64,000 nt of DNA from Sphingomonas_D zeicaulis (GCF_050433225.1 NZ_JBNPXQ010000001.1:1302001-1366000), one strand, 5' to 3'; positions 32,537-41,465 are shown, counted from the first letter of the stretch. Notes: generated by a model from the letters alone, not told the origin. A program made the numbers and translations.

Positions 32537-34816
32537 ATGAAGGTGGTTTGCCTCGGTGGGGGCCCAGCGGGTCTCTATTTCGCGATCTCGATGAAGCTGC
32601 GGAACCCCGCGCACGAGATCACCGTGATCGAACGCAATCGCGCGGGCGACACCTTCGGCTGGGGCGTGGTGTTTTCGGACAACACGCTCGGGAATCTGCG
32701 CGCGAACGACCCGGCGAGCGCCGAGACCATCGCGGCGAGCTTCGCGCATTGGGACGATATCGAGGTCCGCGTCGACGGCGCCAGCGAATGCTCGTCCGGC
32801 CACGGCTTCATCGGCATCGCGCGCAAGCGGCTGCTCAACATCCTGCAGGATCGCGCCCACGAACTGGGCGTCGACCTGCGTTTCGAAACCGAATTCTCGG
32901 CCGATCTCTCAGCCTACGGCGATTATGACCTGATCGTCGCGGCGGACGGCATCAACAGCCAGATCCGCACCGCCAACGCGGATCGGCTCGATGTCGATAT
33001 CGAGGTGCGCAAGAACAAGTTCACCTGGCTGGGCACCACCCAGAAGTTCGATGCCTTCGGCTTCTTCTTCGAGAAGACCGAGGCGGGCTGGCTGTGGGCG
33101 CACGCCTATCGCTTCGACGATACCCATTCGACCTTCATCATCGAAAGCTCCGAGGACACCTGGCGCGGCCTCGGCTTCGATGTGATGGAACAGTCCGAGG
33201 TGATCGCGACCTGCGAGCGCATCTTCGCGCGCCACCTCGATGGCCATCCCTTGCTCTCCAACTCCGCGCACCTGCGCGGCTCGGCGGCGTGGATCAATTT
33301 CCGCCGCGTCGTCTGCCACCAATGGTCGTTCGACAATGTCGTGCTGCTGGGCGATGCCGCCCACACCGCGCATTTCTCGATTGGCTCCGGCACCAAGCTG
33401 GCGCTGGAGGATGCCATCAAGCTCGCCGAGGTGATGAGCCGCGGTGAACTGACCCGCGCCGACCTGCCCGCCGCGCTCGCCGAATATCAGCGTGAGCGCC
33501 ACACCGAGGTGATGAAGATCCAGAACGCGGCGCGTAACTCGACCGAATGGTTCGAGACGCTGGATCGCTATATCGACTTCGACCTGCCGCAATTCGCCTA
33601 TTCGCTGCTCACCCGCAGCCAGCGCGTCAGCCATGAGAATCTGCGCAAGCGTGATCCGAAATGGCTGAGCCATGTCGAAAGCTGGTTCGCCGAGCGCGTC
33701 GGCTGCAACGAGCCGCTGCCGCCGATGTTCGCGCCCTATCGCCTGCGCGGCATGGATCTCGCCAACCGCGTGATGGTCTCCCCGGTGCTGACCTATGCCG
33801 CTGACGCGGATGGCAATCCCGGCGATTTCCACCTCGTCCATTATGGCGCGCGCGCGCTGGGCGGGGCGGGGCTGCTGGTGACCGAGATGGTCGCGGTCAG
33901 CGCCGCGGGCCGCATCACCGATCGCTGCCCCGGCCTCTATGACGAAGCGCATGTCGCCGCCTGGGCGCGGGTAACCGATTTCGTCCATGCCAGTTCGGAT
34001 GCGCGCATCGCGGTGCAGATCGGCCATGCCGGCCCGCGCGGCGCGACCGTCGCCGATGCACAGCACCCCGATCGGCCGCTTGCCGAGGATGCCGCCTGGC
34101 CCCTGCTCGCCGCCAGCGCGCAGCCCTTCGCCGCCAATGGCCGCGTGCCCGCGGAGATGAGCCGGGCGGACATGGATGCGGTGATCGCCGACTTCGTCGC
34201 CGCCACCCGCAACGCCGATCGCGCCGGCTTCGACATGGTCGAACTGCAGGCGGGCCATGGCTTCCTGCTCTCCAGCTTCATCACCCCGCTGATGAACCGC
34301 CGCACCGACGATTATGGCGGCGATCTCGGCAACCGCCTGCGCTTTCCGCTCGAAGTCGCCAAGGCGGTGCGCGCGGCGTGGCCGGAGGAAAAGCCGCTCG
34401 CCGTCCGCATCTCCGCGAACGACTGGAAGGGCGCGGAAGGGATTTCGCCCGACGATGCCGTCGCCATCGCCGCCGCGTTCCGCAACATCGGCGTCGACCT
34501 TGTCGACGTGTCCTCGGGCGAGACCTCGGTCGATGCGCGCCCGGTCTACGGCCGCATGTACCAGACGCCGTTTTCGGACCGGATCCGCAACGAAACCGGT
34601 TGCCCCACGGTGGCGGTCGGCAACATCTTCGAGGCCGATCACGTCAACTCGATCCTCGCGGCGGGCCGCGCGGATCTGGTCGCGCTCGGCCGCCCGCACC
34701 TCGCCGATCCGGCCTGGACCAACCGCATGGCCGCGCTCGCCGGCCGCGTTCCCTCGGCCCCGGCCGCCTACGCTCTCGGCTTCGCGCAACTGGCGCGCAC
34801 CGCCCCGCGCAACTGA
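32537..34816 (+). CDS. Bifunctional salicylyl-CoA 5-hydroxylase/oxidoreductase
   Basis: A 759-residue fusion. Residues 1-390 form an FAD monooxygenase (CLGGGPAGLYFAISMKLRNP at the start; LLGDAAHTAHFSIGSGTKLA in the middle). Residues about 393-750 form an old-yellow-enzyme type oxidoreductase (FAPYRLRGMDLANRVMVSP; LQAGHGFLLSSF; NRRTDDYGGDLGNRLRFP). This layout is known from salicylyl-CoA 5-hydroxylase homologs and from 2-aminobenzoyl-CoA monooxygenase/reductase. With a gentisate dioxygenase and a thioesterase beside it, hydroxylation of salicylyl-CoA to gentisyl-CoA is the best reading. ATG 32537 is the start before the FAD motif. An anthraniloyl-CoA substrate cannot be excluded. Confidence 0.85.
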   Translation: MKVVCLGGGPAGLYFAISMKLRNPAHEITVIERNRAGDTFGWGVVFSDNTLGNLRANDPASAETIAASFAHWDDIEVRVDGASECSSGHGFIGIARKRLLNILQDRAHELGVDLRFETEFSADLSAYGDYDLIVAADGINSQIRTANADRLDVDIEVRKNKFTWLGTTQKFDAFGFFFEKTEAGWLWAHAYRFDDTHSTFIIESSEDTWRGLGFDVMEQSEVIATCERIFARHLDGHPLLSNSAHLRGSAAWINFRRVVCHQWSFDNVVLLGDAAHTAHFSIGSGTKLALEDAIKLAEVMSRGELTRADLPAALAEYQRERHTEVMKIQNAARNSTEWFETLDRYIDFDLPQFAYSLLTRSQRVSHENLRKRDPKWLSHVESWFAERVGCNEPLPPMFAPYRLRGMDLANRVMVSPVLTYAADADGNPGDFHLVHYGARALGGAGLLVTEMVAVSAAGRITDRCPGLYDEAHVAAWARVTDFVHASSDARIAVQIGHAGPRGATVADAQHPDRPLAEDAAWPLLAASAQPFAANGRVPAEMSRADMDAVIADFVAATRNADRAGFDMVELQAGHGFLLSSFITPLMNRRTDDYGGDLGNRLRFPLEVAKAVRAAWPEEKPLAVRISANDWKGAEGISPDDAVAIAAAFRNIGVDLVDVSSGETSVDARPVYGRMYQTPFSDRIRNETGCPTVAVGNIFEADHVNSILAAGRADLVALGRPHLADPAWTNRMAALAGRVPSAPAAYALGFAQLARTAPRN

Positions 34817-34830
34817 TCAAGATCGGCCTC

Positions 34831-35241
34831 ATGACCTTTCATTCGCAGACCATCGTTCGCTTCGCGCATGTCGATCCGGCCGGGATCGTCTTTTATCCGC
34901 GCTATTTCGAGATGCTCAACGCCGCGGTCGAGGACATGTTCGCCGAACAGATCGGCGTCGACTTCGCGACCATGCACCTCGATCGCAAAATCGGCGTGCC
35001 CACTGTCAACCTGCAGGTCGATTTCCAGTCGGCAAGCCGGCTGGGCGATGTCCTCGACTTCGCGATCGAGGTCGAGAAGGTCGGCGGCAGTTCGGCCACG
35101 CTCAACGTCGCGGTGACCTGCGCCGGCGCGCCGCGGCTGTCGCTGCGCGTCGTCCTCGTCTGCATGGATCTCGTCGCCGGCAAGTCGATGCCCTGGCCTG
35201 ACGATATGCGCCCTGCGGTCACTGCCACGCTCGCCGCCTGA
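34831..35241 (+). CDS. Acyl-CoA thioesterase (4HBT family)
   Basis: A 136-residue hot-dog fold thioesterase. The 4-hydroxybenzoyl-CoA thioesterase signature is seen as FAHVDPAGIVFYPRYFEM, where the aspartate is the usual catalytic residue. It starts 14 bp after the hydroxylase stop at ATG 34831; the long frame upstream lies within the hydroxylase gene and is rejected. The expected role is hydrolysis of gentisyl-CoA to gentisate and CoA, linking the hydroxylase to the dioxygenase. Cytoplasmic. Substrate assignment is by context. Confidence 0.87.
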   Translation: MTFHSQTIVRFAHVDPAGIVFYPRYFEMLNAAVEDMFAEQIGVDFATMHLDRKIGVPTVNLQVDFQSASRLGDVLDFAIEVEKVGGSSATLNVAVTCAGAPRLSLRVVLVCMDLVAGKSMPWPDDMRPAVTATLAA

Positions 35242-35341
35242 TCGACGCGCCGATCCGCAGCGCGCTTGGCGTCGCCCGCAGGAGCCTTTAAGGCTTCAAG
35301 CACCGCGTGATCGCGCTGTGTCTGTAGGAGTAAGGTGGGCA

Positions 35342-35830
35342 ATGCTCGACGTGCGCGAGAAGCATGACGGCGCAATGGTGTGGCGCTCGGACATTCGGGT
35401 ATGGCTGCGGCTGCTCAGTTGCTCGACGATCATCGAAAAGCGCCTGCGTCGCCGCTTTGCCGAACAATATGAAACCACGTTGCCGCGCTTCGATGTGCTG
35501 GCGGCGCTGGAGCGCGCACCCGAAGGCATCAGCATGGGCGAATTGTCGCGCGCGCTGCTCGTCTCTAACGGCAATGTCACCGCGCTCGTCCGCCAGCTTG
35601 AGGGGCAGGGGCTGATCGAATCGCGCGCCGCCCCGGGCGACCGCCGCTCGTCGATCGTCGCGATGACCGATAAGGGCCGCACCCATTTTACCGACCTCGC
35701 CGCCGCACACCACCGCTGGATCAAGGCCATGTTCGAAGGCATGACTCGCGCCCAGCAGCTCGAACTCTACGGCCTCCTCGCGATCCTCAAGGAATCGCTG
35801 GCGGGCGACGAGAACGAGCCGCAGGAGTAG
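35342..35830 (+). CDS. MarR family transcriptional regulator
   Basis: A 162-residue regulator with a MarR helix-turn-helix (ISMGELSRALLVSNGNVTALVRQLEGQGLIE) and wing (AAPGDRRSSIVAMTDKGR). It follows the thioesterase by 100 bp on the same strand, so it may be the last gene of the aromatic operon and control it in response to an aromatic acid or its CoA ester. I chose ATG 35342 with GTAAGGTGGG upstream over the start at 35318. It is only distantly related to the other two MarR proteins of the window. Confidence 0.87.
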   Translation: MLDVREKHDGAMVWRSDIRVWLRLLSCSTIIEKRLRRRFAEQYETTLPRFDVLAALERAPEGISMGELSRALLVSNGNVTALVRQLEGQGLIESRAAPGDRRSSIVAMTDKGRTHFTDLAAAHHRWIKAMFEGMTRAQQLELYGLLAILKESLAGDENEPQE

Positions 35831-35846
35831 CGGTTGCCGCCCGTCG

Positions 35847-36251
35847 CTAGGCCAGGCTGCGCACCTGTGTTCCGAACGGGTTGTCGATGATGTACCGCCA
35901 GTAACCGTCCGCGCCGCGTCGCGCGATGTCGTTCGACGTCGCGACCATATGGAAGTTGTCGCCGTTCGGCGTCTTGCCGACGATGTTCCAGTCGAGCACA
36001 AGCGATGCAATCGTGTCGGCGACGAACACATGGCGGGCGATGATCGCCATCGGAAGCTGCACGCTATAATATTTGAGCAGTTCCGCACGGATGGCGGCGA
36101 TGCCCCGCTGCGGCTCGCCATTGGCGCTGACCAGGATGGCGTCGGGTTCGTAGAATCCGCACATCGTGTCGACGTCCATCGAGTTGAAATGCTGGAGGAG
36201 CGAGGGAACGATCCCTTCCGGTGTGCGGGAGAGTTCGGGCTTGGCCGTCAT
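35847..36251 (-). CDS. SnoaL-like (NTF2-fold) domain protein
   Basis: A 134-residue protein with the cone-shaped NTF2/SnoaL-like fold: VPSLLQHFNSMDVDTMCGFYEPDAILVSANGEPQRGIAAIR at the N-terminus and MVATSNDIARRGADGYWRYIIDNPFGT at the end. Such proteins bind small molecules, and some are isomerases or cyclases; many have no known role. The start ATG 36251 follows AAAAGGACC; the longer frame to 36506 overlaps the AhpD-like gene. It lies 26 bp after that gene and so belongs to the ECF41-controlled transcript. Confidence 0.8.
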   Translation of the reverse strand: MTAKPELSRTPEGIVPSLLQHFNSMDVDTMCGFYEPDAILVSANGEPQRGIAAIRAELLKYYSVQLPMAIIARHVFVADTIASLVLDWNIVGKTPNGDNFHMVATSNDIARRGADGYWRYIIDNPFGTQVRSLA

Positions 36252-36277
36252 GCTTGCGGTCCTTTTGGAAAAGCGGG

Positions 36278-36733
36278 TCAGGCTTGCGCCTTGACGGGCA
36301 GCCGGAAAGGCGCACCGAGCCGGTTGAACGCGTTCATCGCGGCAATCGCGATGGTGAGATCGACCAGATCCTTCGGCTCGAACGCGGCGGCCGCAGCCGC
36401 ATAAGCTTCGTCGGACGCATGCGTTTCGCTCACCAGCGTCACCTCTTCGGCCCAGGCCAACGCGGCGCGATATTGATCGGGGAACAGGTGCGGCACCTCG
36501 GCCCACACCGGCACCAGCGCAACCCTATCGACCGCCATAGTCTTGAGCAGGTCGCGCGTGTGCAGGTCGATGCAATGGGCGCAGCCATTGATCTGCGAAA
36601 CCCGCAGAAAGATGAGGTGGATCAGTTCCGCCGGCAGGTTCGTGCCCGTGACGACATAATGATGCAGGCCGAACAGCGCCTTTGCGCCCTGGGGCGCTAC
36701 GTCGTGCCAGATCAGCCTTTTACTCTCGCTCAT
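36278..36733 (-). CDS. Carboxymuconolactone decarboxylase / AhpD-like protein
   Basis: A 151-residue all-helical protein of the AhpD-like family. The redox motif is C51-x-x-C54 followed by H58 (NGCAHCIDLHTRD), typical of alkylhydroperoxidase-type members. It probably reduces peroxides or acts as a related oxidoreductase. It is exactly the kind of partner gene (carboxymuconolactone decarboxylase-type) that accompanies ECF41 sigma factors. ATG 36733 has AAGGGA upstream and lies about 40 bp downstream of the ECF41 promoter on this strand. Cytoplasmic. Confidence 0.88.
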   Translation of the reverse strand: MSESKRLIWHDVAPQGAKALFGLHHYVVTGTNLPAELIHLIFLRVSQINGCAHCIDLHTRDLLKTMAVDRVALVPVWAEVPHLFPDQYRAALAWAEEVTLVSETHASDEAYAAAAAAFEPKDLVDLTIAIAAMNAFNRLGAPFRLPVKAQA

Positions 36734-36780
36734 GATGATGTCCCTTGGTCTCGGCGCCGGGATGCGACGCTCCTCGACTT

Positions 36781-36807
36781 GACGAGACAGGAGGGGCGCG
36801 TGTGACA
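36781..36807 (-). promoter_or_regulatory. ECF41-type promoter for the AhpD-like operon
   Basis: On the minus strand TGTCACA (36807-36801) is followed after exactly 16 nt by CGTC (36784-36781). This is the promoter reported for ECF41 sigma factors. It is oriented towards the AhpD-like gene, whose start codon lies about 50 bp downstream. Confidence 0.85.
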
Positions 36808-36843
36808 TGCGCGGCAAAAAATATCCCGGGAAAGACGAGCCCG

Positions 36844-36870
36844 TGTCACATCCAGCCGGGCTATGTCGTC
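36844..36870 (+). promoter_or_regulatory. ECF41-type promoter for the sigma factor gene
   Basis: TGTCACA (36844-36850), 16 nt, then CGTC (36867-36870), the same pattern as on the opposite strand. It faces the sigma factor gene that begins at 36901, so the sigma factor is probably autoregulated. Confidence 0.85.
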
Positions 36871-36900
36871 TTATGGACATGACCATATTGGGAGGCATCG

Positions 36901-37827
36901 GTGCCAGCGAGCATGACCGGCGCAACCGCGAAGCGACCGGCGGGAGAGAAGGACCGGCGCACCGCCGATTTCCAGGCGGAGCGCAGTCGATTGCTGCGCC
37001 TTGCCTACCGGATGCTCGGCTCACTCAGCGATGCAGAGGATGTCGTGCAGGATGCGTGGTTGCGCTGGGACCGGGTCGAAGACGGGATAGATTTCCCCAC
37101 CACCTATCTCACCCGCATCGTCACCCGTCTCTGCCTCGACCGGCAAAAATCGGCGCGTGTGCAACGCGAGGCATATGTCGGTCCCTGGCTGCCCGATCCG
37201 CTGCTCGGGTCTGCCGAGCCCGACGAGATCGTGGCTGACGACATCACGGTCACTCTGATGCTCGCCATGGAGCGCCTCTCCCCGCTGGAGCGGGCAGCGT
37301 TTCTCCTTCACGATGTGTTCGAGATCGGGTTGCACGAGATCGCCGTCACCCTGGGCCGAGAACCTGCCGCTGTCCGCCAGCTCGCCTCCCGTGCGCGAAA
37401 ACATGTCCAGGCGGCGCGGCCGCGCTTCACCGTCGAGGTCGCCGAGGCGGACCGGATGGCGCGCGCCTTCTTCGCCGCCGCGCATGATGGCGACATGGCG
37501 CAGCTCTCGGCACTTCTCGCGCAGGATGTCGAAATCCATACCGATGGCGGCGGCAAGGTGCTTGCCTTGCGCAACGTGTTGCGTGGCATCGAGCGCGCGC
37601 TGCGGTTGTTCGCAGGCATCCGGCGCAAGAATGTGCTTCCGCCGACCTTGCTGCGAACCGTGATGATCGATGGCTTGCCCGGCTATATCAGTTTCGATCA
37701 GGCCGGTGCCTTGCAGACGACGGCGCTGGACACGCGCGATGGCAAGATCGTCGCGATCTACATCGTCAAGAACCCCGACAAGCTGCTGCATCTCGCGTCC
37801 GAGCGGGATCGGGCGCCGCAGGGTTAG
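36901..37827 (+). CDS. ECF41 family RNA polymerase sigma factor
   Basis: A 308-residue sigma factor with sigma2 (about 25-90) and sigma4 (about 118-172) domains, plus a C-terminal SnoaL-like extension that is typical of ECF41. All three group motifs are seen: WLPDP at 96-100, DGGGK at 215-219 and NPDKL at 291-295. In this group the extension controls activity in place of an anti-sigma factor, and none is found here. The start is GTG 36901, preceded by GGAGG at 5 nt. Divergent AhpD-like and SnoaL-like genes and two exact ECF41 promoters complete the unit. The stimulus is unknown. Confidence 0.92.
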   Translation: MPASMTGATAKRPAGEKDRRTADFQAERSRLLRLAYRMLGSLSDAEDVVQDAWLRWDRVEDGIDFPTTYLTRIVTRLCLDRQKSARVQREAYVGPWLPDPLLGSAEPDEIVADDITVTLMLAMERLSPLERAAFLLHDVFEIGLHEIAVTLGREPAAVRQLASRARKHVQAARPRFTVEVAEADRMARAFFAAAHDGDMAQLSALLAQDVEIHTDGGGKVLALRNVLRGIERALRLFAGIRRKNVLPPTLLRTVMIDGLPGYISFDQAGALQTTALDTRDGKIVAIYIVKNPDKLLHLASERDRAPQG

Positions 37828-37833
37828 CGCGGC

Positions 37834-39693
37834 CTAATAGGCGAGCGCACATCCATCGGCACGCATTTCGCTGGCTGCGGCATAGACGCGCGTCGGGCCG
37901 TCCATCCGATGTTCGACGCACTGGTAGCGGCCGAACCCGCCATCGGGCTCGCCGATCGTCCAGCCGATCTCGGCGAGGCGCTTGCGCGTCTCTGCGGGCA
38001 CGCCGCTTTCGAGGCGCAGCAGGCCGGTGGGGGCGAGGTCCGGCGCGTCCTCGCCCATCGACTGTGACGAGCCCTCATGATGCCAGCGCGGCGCGTCGCC
38101 CGCGGACTGGATCTCCAGCCCGTAATCGGCGCGGTTGACGATGATCTGCGTCTGGCCCTGCGGCTGCATGTCGCCGCCCATCACGCCGAAGCTCATCCAC
38201 GGATCGTCGCCGCGCGTGGCGAAGCCCGGAATGATCGTCTGGAAGGGGCGTTTGCCGGGGGCGTAGATGTTGGGGTGGCCGTCCTTCAGGCTGAACAACT
38301 GGCCGCGATCCTGGAACATGAAACCCATCCCGTCGGCCACCAGCCCCGATCCCATGCCGCGGAAGTTGGACTGGATCATCGAAACCATCATGCCGCTGGC
38401 ATCGGCGCAGGAGAAATAGGTGGTGTCGCCGCGGCTCGGCGCCTGCCCGGGATAGACCGGGGTCAGGATGCGGTCGGGGCGGATCAGCTTCGCGCGTCCG
38501 GCGGCATAATCCTTTGAAATCAGCCACTCCACCGGAACCTTTGAGAAATGGGGATCGGCGTAGAAGCGCGCGCGATCCTCATACGCAAGGCGCTTGGCCT
38601 CCGCCTGCAGGTGGATCGACAGCGGTGACTGGAAGCCGGCGCCGGCAAGGTCGAAATGCTCGAGGATGTTGAGCATCTGCAAGGTCGCGATGCCCTGCGT
38701 GTTCGCCCCCAGCGCATGGACGGTGGTGCCGCGATAGTCGGTGCGACTCGGCTCGATCCATTCCGATCGGTGCGCCGCCAGATCCTCCTTGCGCAGCCAG
38801 CCGCCGATCCGCCGGAAATAGGCGTCGATCCGCTGGGCGATGTCGCCGGCGTAGAAGGCGTCGCGGCCGCCCGCGGCGATCGCGCGATAGGTGCGGGCGA
38901 GGTCGGGGTTGCGGAACACCTGGCCCGCCTTCGGCCCCTTGCCCTCGGCCATGCCCCAGGTCGCGAGCGCATTGGCGGTCTCCTCCACGCCGTTGCCACG
39001 CCGCGCGAACGAGGCCATGCTGCGGCGGATATAATAGGCGATCATGTCGGGCACCGGCGCGCCCGCCTCCGCCAGCGCGATCGCCGGCTCGAACAATTGC
39101 GGCCAGGGCAGCTTGCCGTAGCGCTTGTGCATCGTCCACCAGCCGTCGACCGCGCCGGGCACCGAGACCGTGATCGCGCCCAGCGGCGGCAGCGCGCCGT
39201 TGACCGCGCGCTTCCGCACCGTCTCCAGCGACAGGCCCTTCGGGCTGGCGCCCGAGCCGGCGAGCCCCACCACCTTGCGCGTCGCCGGATCCCAGATCAT
39301 CGCATAGACGTCGCCGCCGATGCCGCTGGCGGTGGGTTCGAGCAGCCCCAGGCAGGCATTGATCGCGATCGCCGCGTCCACTGCCGAACCGCCGCGCTTG
39401 AGGATATCGATGCCCGCCTGCGTGGCGAGCGGATGCGCGGTGCCGGCGGCGCCGTTCAGTCCATAGGCGGCGGTGCGCGATGCGAAGCTCGCGCCGACCG
39501 GGCGGTCGCCGGCATGCACATCAGGGCGGAGGAACCGGTCCTCACCCGCGACCCAGGACTTGGCCGGGGCAGGGGGCTGGGCGGGGGCGGGGGCCGCCGC
39601 ACCGCCAGCCGCCTCGTCCGCCCGCCGGGCATTGACCAGGGCCGGCGCCAGCGCCACGGCGGGCAATGTGGCGATGAACGTCCGTCGGCGCAT
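37834..39693 (-). CDS. Gamma-glutamyltransferase family protein
   Basis: A 619-residue N-terminal-nucleophile hydrolase. The N-terminus has twin arginines in a signal peptide (MRRRTFIATLPAVALAPALVNA), so export by Tat is possible. Later parts match the family: AAYGLNGAAGTAHPLATQAG, GIGGDVYAMIWDPATRKV and the processing site GDTTYFS, with Thr424 as the expected nucleophile after self-cleavage. The tail ends in FGRYQCVEHRMDGPTRVYAAASEMRADGCALAY. The family hydrolyses gamma-glutamyl compounds such as glutathione or cephalosporin-type amides. It converges on the sigma factor gene with 6 bp between stops. Confidence 0.88.
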   Translation of the reverse strand: MRRRTFIATLPAVALAPALVNARRADEAAGGAAAPAPAQPPAPAKSWVAGEDRFLRPDVHAGDRPVGASFASRTAAYGLNGAAGTAHPLATQAGIDILKRGGSAVDAAIAINACLGLLEPTASGIGGDVYAMIWDPATRKVVGLAGSGASPKGLSLETVRKRAVNGALPPLGAITVSVPGAVDGWWTMHKRYGKLPWPQLFEPAIALAEAGAPVPDMIAYYIRRSMASFARRGNGVEETANALATWGMAEGKGPKAGQVFRNPDLARTYRAIAAGGRDAFYAGDIAQRIDAYFRRIGGWLRKEDLAAHRSEWIEPSRTDYRGTTVHALGANTQGIATLQMLNILEHFDLAGAGFQSPLSIHLQAEAKRLAYEDRARFYADPHFSKVPVEWLISKDYAAGRAKLIRPDRILTPVYPGQAPSRGDTTYFSCADASGMMVSMIQSNFRGMGSGLVADGMGFMFQDRGQLFSLKDGHPNIYAPGKRPFQTIIPGFATRGDDPWMSFGVMGGDMQPQGQTQIIVNRADYGLEIQSAGDAPRWHHEGSSQSMGEDAPDLAPTGLLRLESGVPAETRKRLAEIGWTIGEPDGGFGRYQCVEHRMDGPTRVYAAASEMRADGCALAY

Positions 39694-39794
39694 GGTCGAA
39701 CTCCTTCTTGCCGCAGCGGCAGAAAGTCCGTCCTAACAGCCCGCGCCGGCCGCGCAGCCAAAAAATGATCGCGGCCTGAAGCGTCGCCGCAGCG

Positions 39795-41465
39795 TCAGCC
39801 CGCCTGCCGGCACAGTTCCGGCGGGGACTCACCGAACCGCGCGCGCAACTGCTTCTTGTCGATCTTGCCGACGCTGGTGCGCGGCAATTGCTCGAGGATC
39901 TCGAAATGCTCGAGCCGGGCGTAGCGGGTGATCGCACCTTTTCCGATCGCCGCCTCGACCGGCTGGTTGAGCATAGCCAGCGTCGGCACGACACCGGGCT
40001 TCGGCACCACCACCGCCAGCGGCCGCTCGCCCCATTTGGCATCGGGTATCGCGACCACCGCGGCTTCGGCGATGCCCTCCACGGTCGCGACCAGTTCCTC
40101 AAGCTGGATCGAATCGATCCATTCGCCACCGGTCTTGATCACATCCTTCAGCCGGTCACGGATGCGGACCTGCCCCTGCGCGTCGATCGTCGCGATATCC
40201 TGCGTGTGCAGCCAGCCGCCGCGCCACAATGTCTCGGATGCGGCGCTGTCGCCCGTGTAGCAGGGCGTCAGCCACGGCGTGCGGATCACCAGTTCGCCGC
40301 GCGTCTCGCCGTCATGCGGCAGGTCGCGCATCGCATCGTCGACGATCCGCACCTCGACCAGCGAGATCGGCACACCTGACGTCGTCAGCATGTCGACGAT
40401 CGCCTCCTCATTTCCCGCGAGATCGGGGTCGCGGCGCGCGGCCATCAGGACCATCGGCGCCGTTTCCGACATGCCGTAGCCGGCGCCCACATCCATGCCG
40501 ACGCTGCGCGCCGCCGCACACAGCGCCTTGGAGAGCGCCGAGCCGCCGATCGTCATCCGCCAGCCCTGGAGGTCCGCGCCGGTCTCGCGCGCCGCCTGCA
40601 GCACCATTTCAAGGATCGTCGGCACACAATGCGAGTAGGTGACCCGATGCTCGCTGCGCAGCCGGCAGATCATCGCCGGCTCATAGCGGCCGGGATAGAC
40701 CTGCTTCAGTCCCAGCATCGTCGCGACATAGGGTACGCCCCAGGCATGGACGTGGAACATCGGCGTCAGCGGCATATAGACGTCGCCGACGCCGAGGCAG
40801 GGCGCCGCGCGAGACGCGCCGAACGGCCCGGTCGCCGCCAGCGTGTGCAGCACCAACTGGCGGTGGGTGAAGCACACCCCCTTGGGATTGCCGGTGGTGC
40901 CGGTGGTGTAGAAGGTCGTCGCCACCGCGTTTTCGTCGAAATCCTCGAACGGATAATCGGGCGATGCCGCAGCGGAAAGCGTTTCATATTCGCCGACCGT
41001 CCAGGGCGGCAGATCCGCATCCGCTCCGTCCAGGATCGCGATCACCGCCTTCACCTCGGGCAGCGCGGGCAGGATCGCCTCGACGATCGGGAAGAAGTCG
41101 CGGTGGACGATCAGGATCTCGGCGCGCGCATGCTGCAGCGTATAGGCGATCTGCGGCGGCGGCAGCCGGACATTCACGGTCTGCAGCACCGCGCCCATCA
41201 TCGGGATCGCGAAATAGGCCTCGAGATAGCGATGGCTGTCCCAGTCCATCACCGCCACCGTCATCCCCTGCGCCGCGCTTGCGCTCGCGAGCATGTCCGC
41301 GAGCCGGCCGACCCGCCCGACGAACTCACGATAGCTGTAGCTTTTCTCGTCGCGGTAGAGGATCTGCTGGTCGCCCGATCGGGTGACGACGCCGTCCAGC
41401 AGGTGTCGGATGGTCAGCGGAAAGCGATAGGCTTCCGTCGCCGGTTCGGCGAAGCGCAATGGCAT
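39795..41465 (-). CDS. AMP-binding acyl-CoA ligase
   Basis: A 556-residue ANL-type CoA ligase that activates a carboxylic acid with ATP. The P-loop-like motif is TTFYTTGTTGNPKG, followed by GYGMSETAPMV, the adenylate aspartate region (TQDIATIDAQGQVRIRDRLKDVIKTGG) and the final lysine (TSVGKIDKKQLR). GGEWIDSIQLEE is close to medium- and long-chain fatty acid ligases such as AlkK. ATG 41465 follows GAGGAGAGAG. No gene of the aromatic operon is adjacent, so a role as salicylyl-CoA ligase is only a possibility; a fatty acid substrate is at least as likely. Confidence 0.85.
   Translation of the reverse strand: MPLRFAEPATEAYRFPLTIRHLLDGVVTRSGDQQILYRDEKSYSYREFVGRVGRLADMLASASAAQGMTVAVMDWDSHRYLEAYFAIPMMGAVLQTVNVRLPPPQIAYTLQHARAEILIVHRDFFPIVEAILPALPEVKAVIAILDGADADLPPWTVGEYETLSAAASPDYPFEDFDENAVATTFYTTGTTGNPKGVCFTHRQLVLHTLAATGPFGASRAAPCLGVGDVYMPLTPMFHVHAWGVPYVATMLGLKQVYPGRYEPAMICRLRSEHRVTYSHCVPTILEMVLQAARETGADLQGWRMTIGGSALSKALCAAARSVGMDVGAGYGMSETAPMVLMAARRDPDLAGNEEAIVDMLTTSGVPISLVEVRIVDDAMRDLPHDGETRGELVIRTPWLTPCYTGDSAASETLWRGGWLHTQDIATIDAQGQVRIRDRLKDVIKTGGEWIDSIQLEELVATVEGIAEAAVVAIPDAKWGERPLAVVVPKPGVVPTLAMLNQPVEAAIGKGAITRYARLEHFEILEQLPRTSVGKIDKKQLRARFGESPPELCRQAG

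Noticed and set aside
32909..34789. A long minus-strand frame over the salicylyl-CoA hydroxylase
   Set aside because: Antisense shadow. The plus-strand protein has clear FAD and old-yellow-enzyme motifs.
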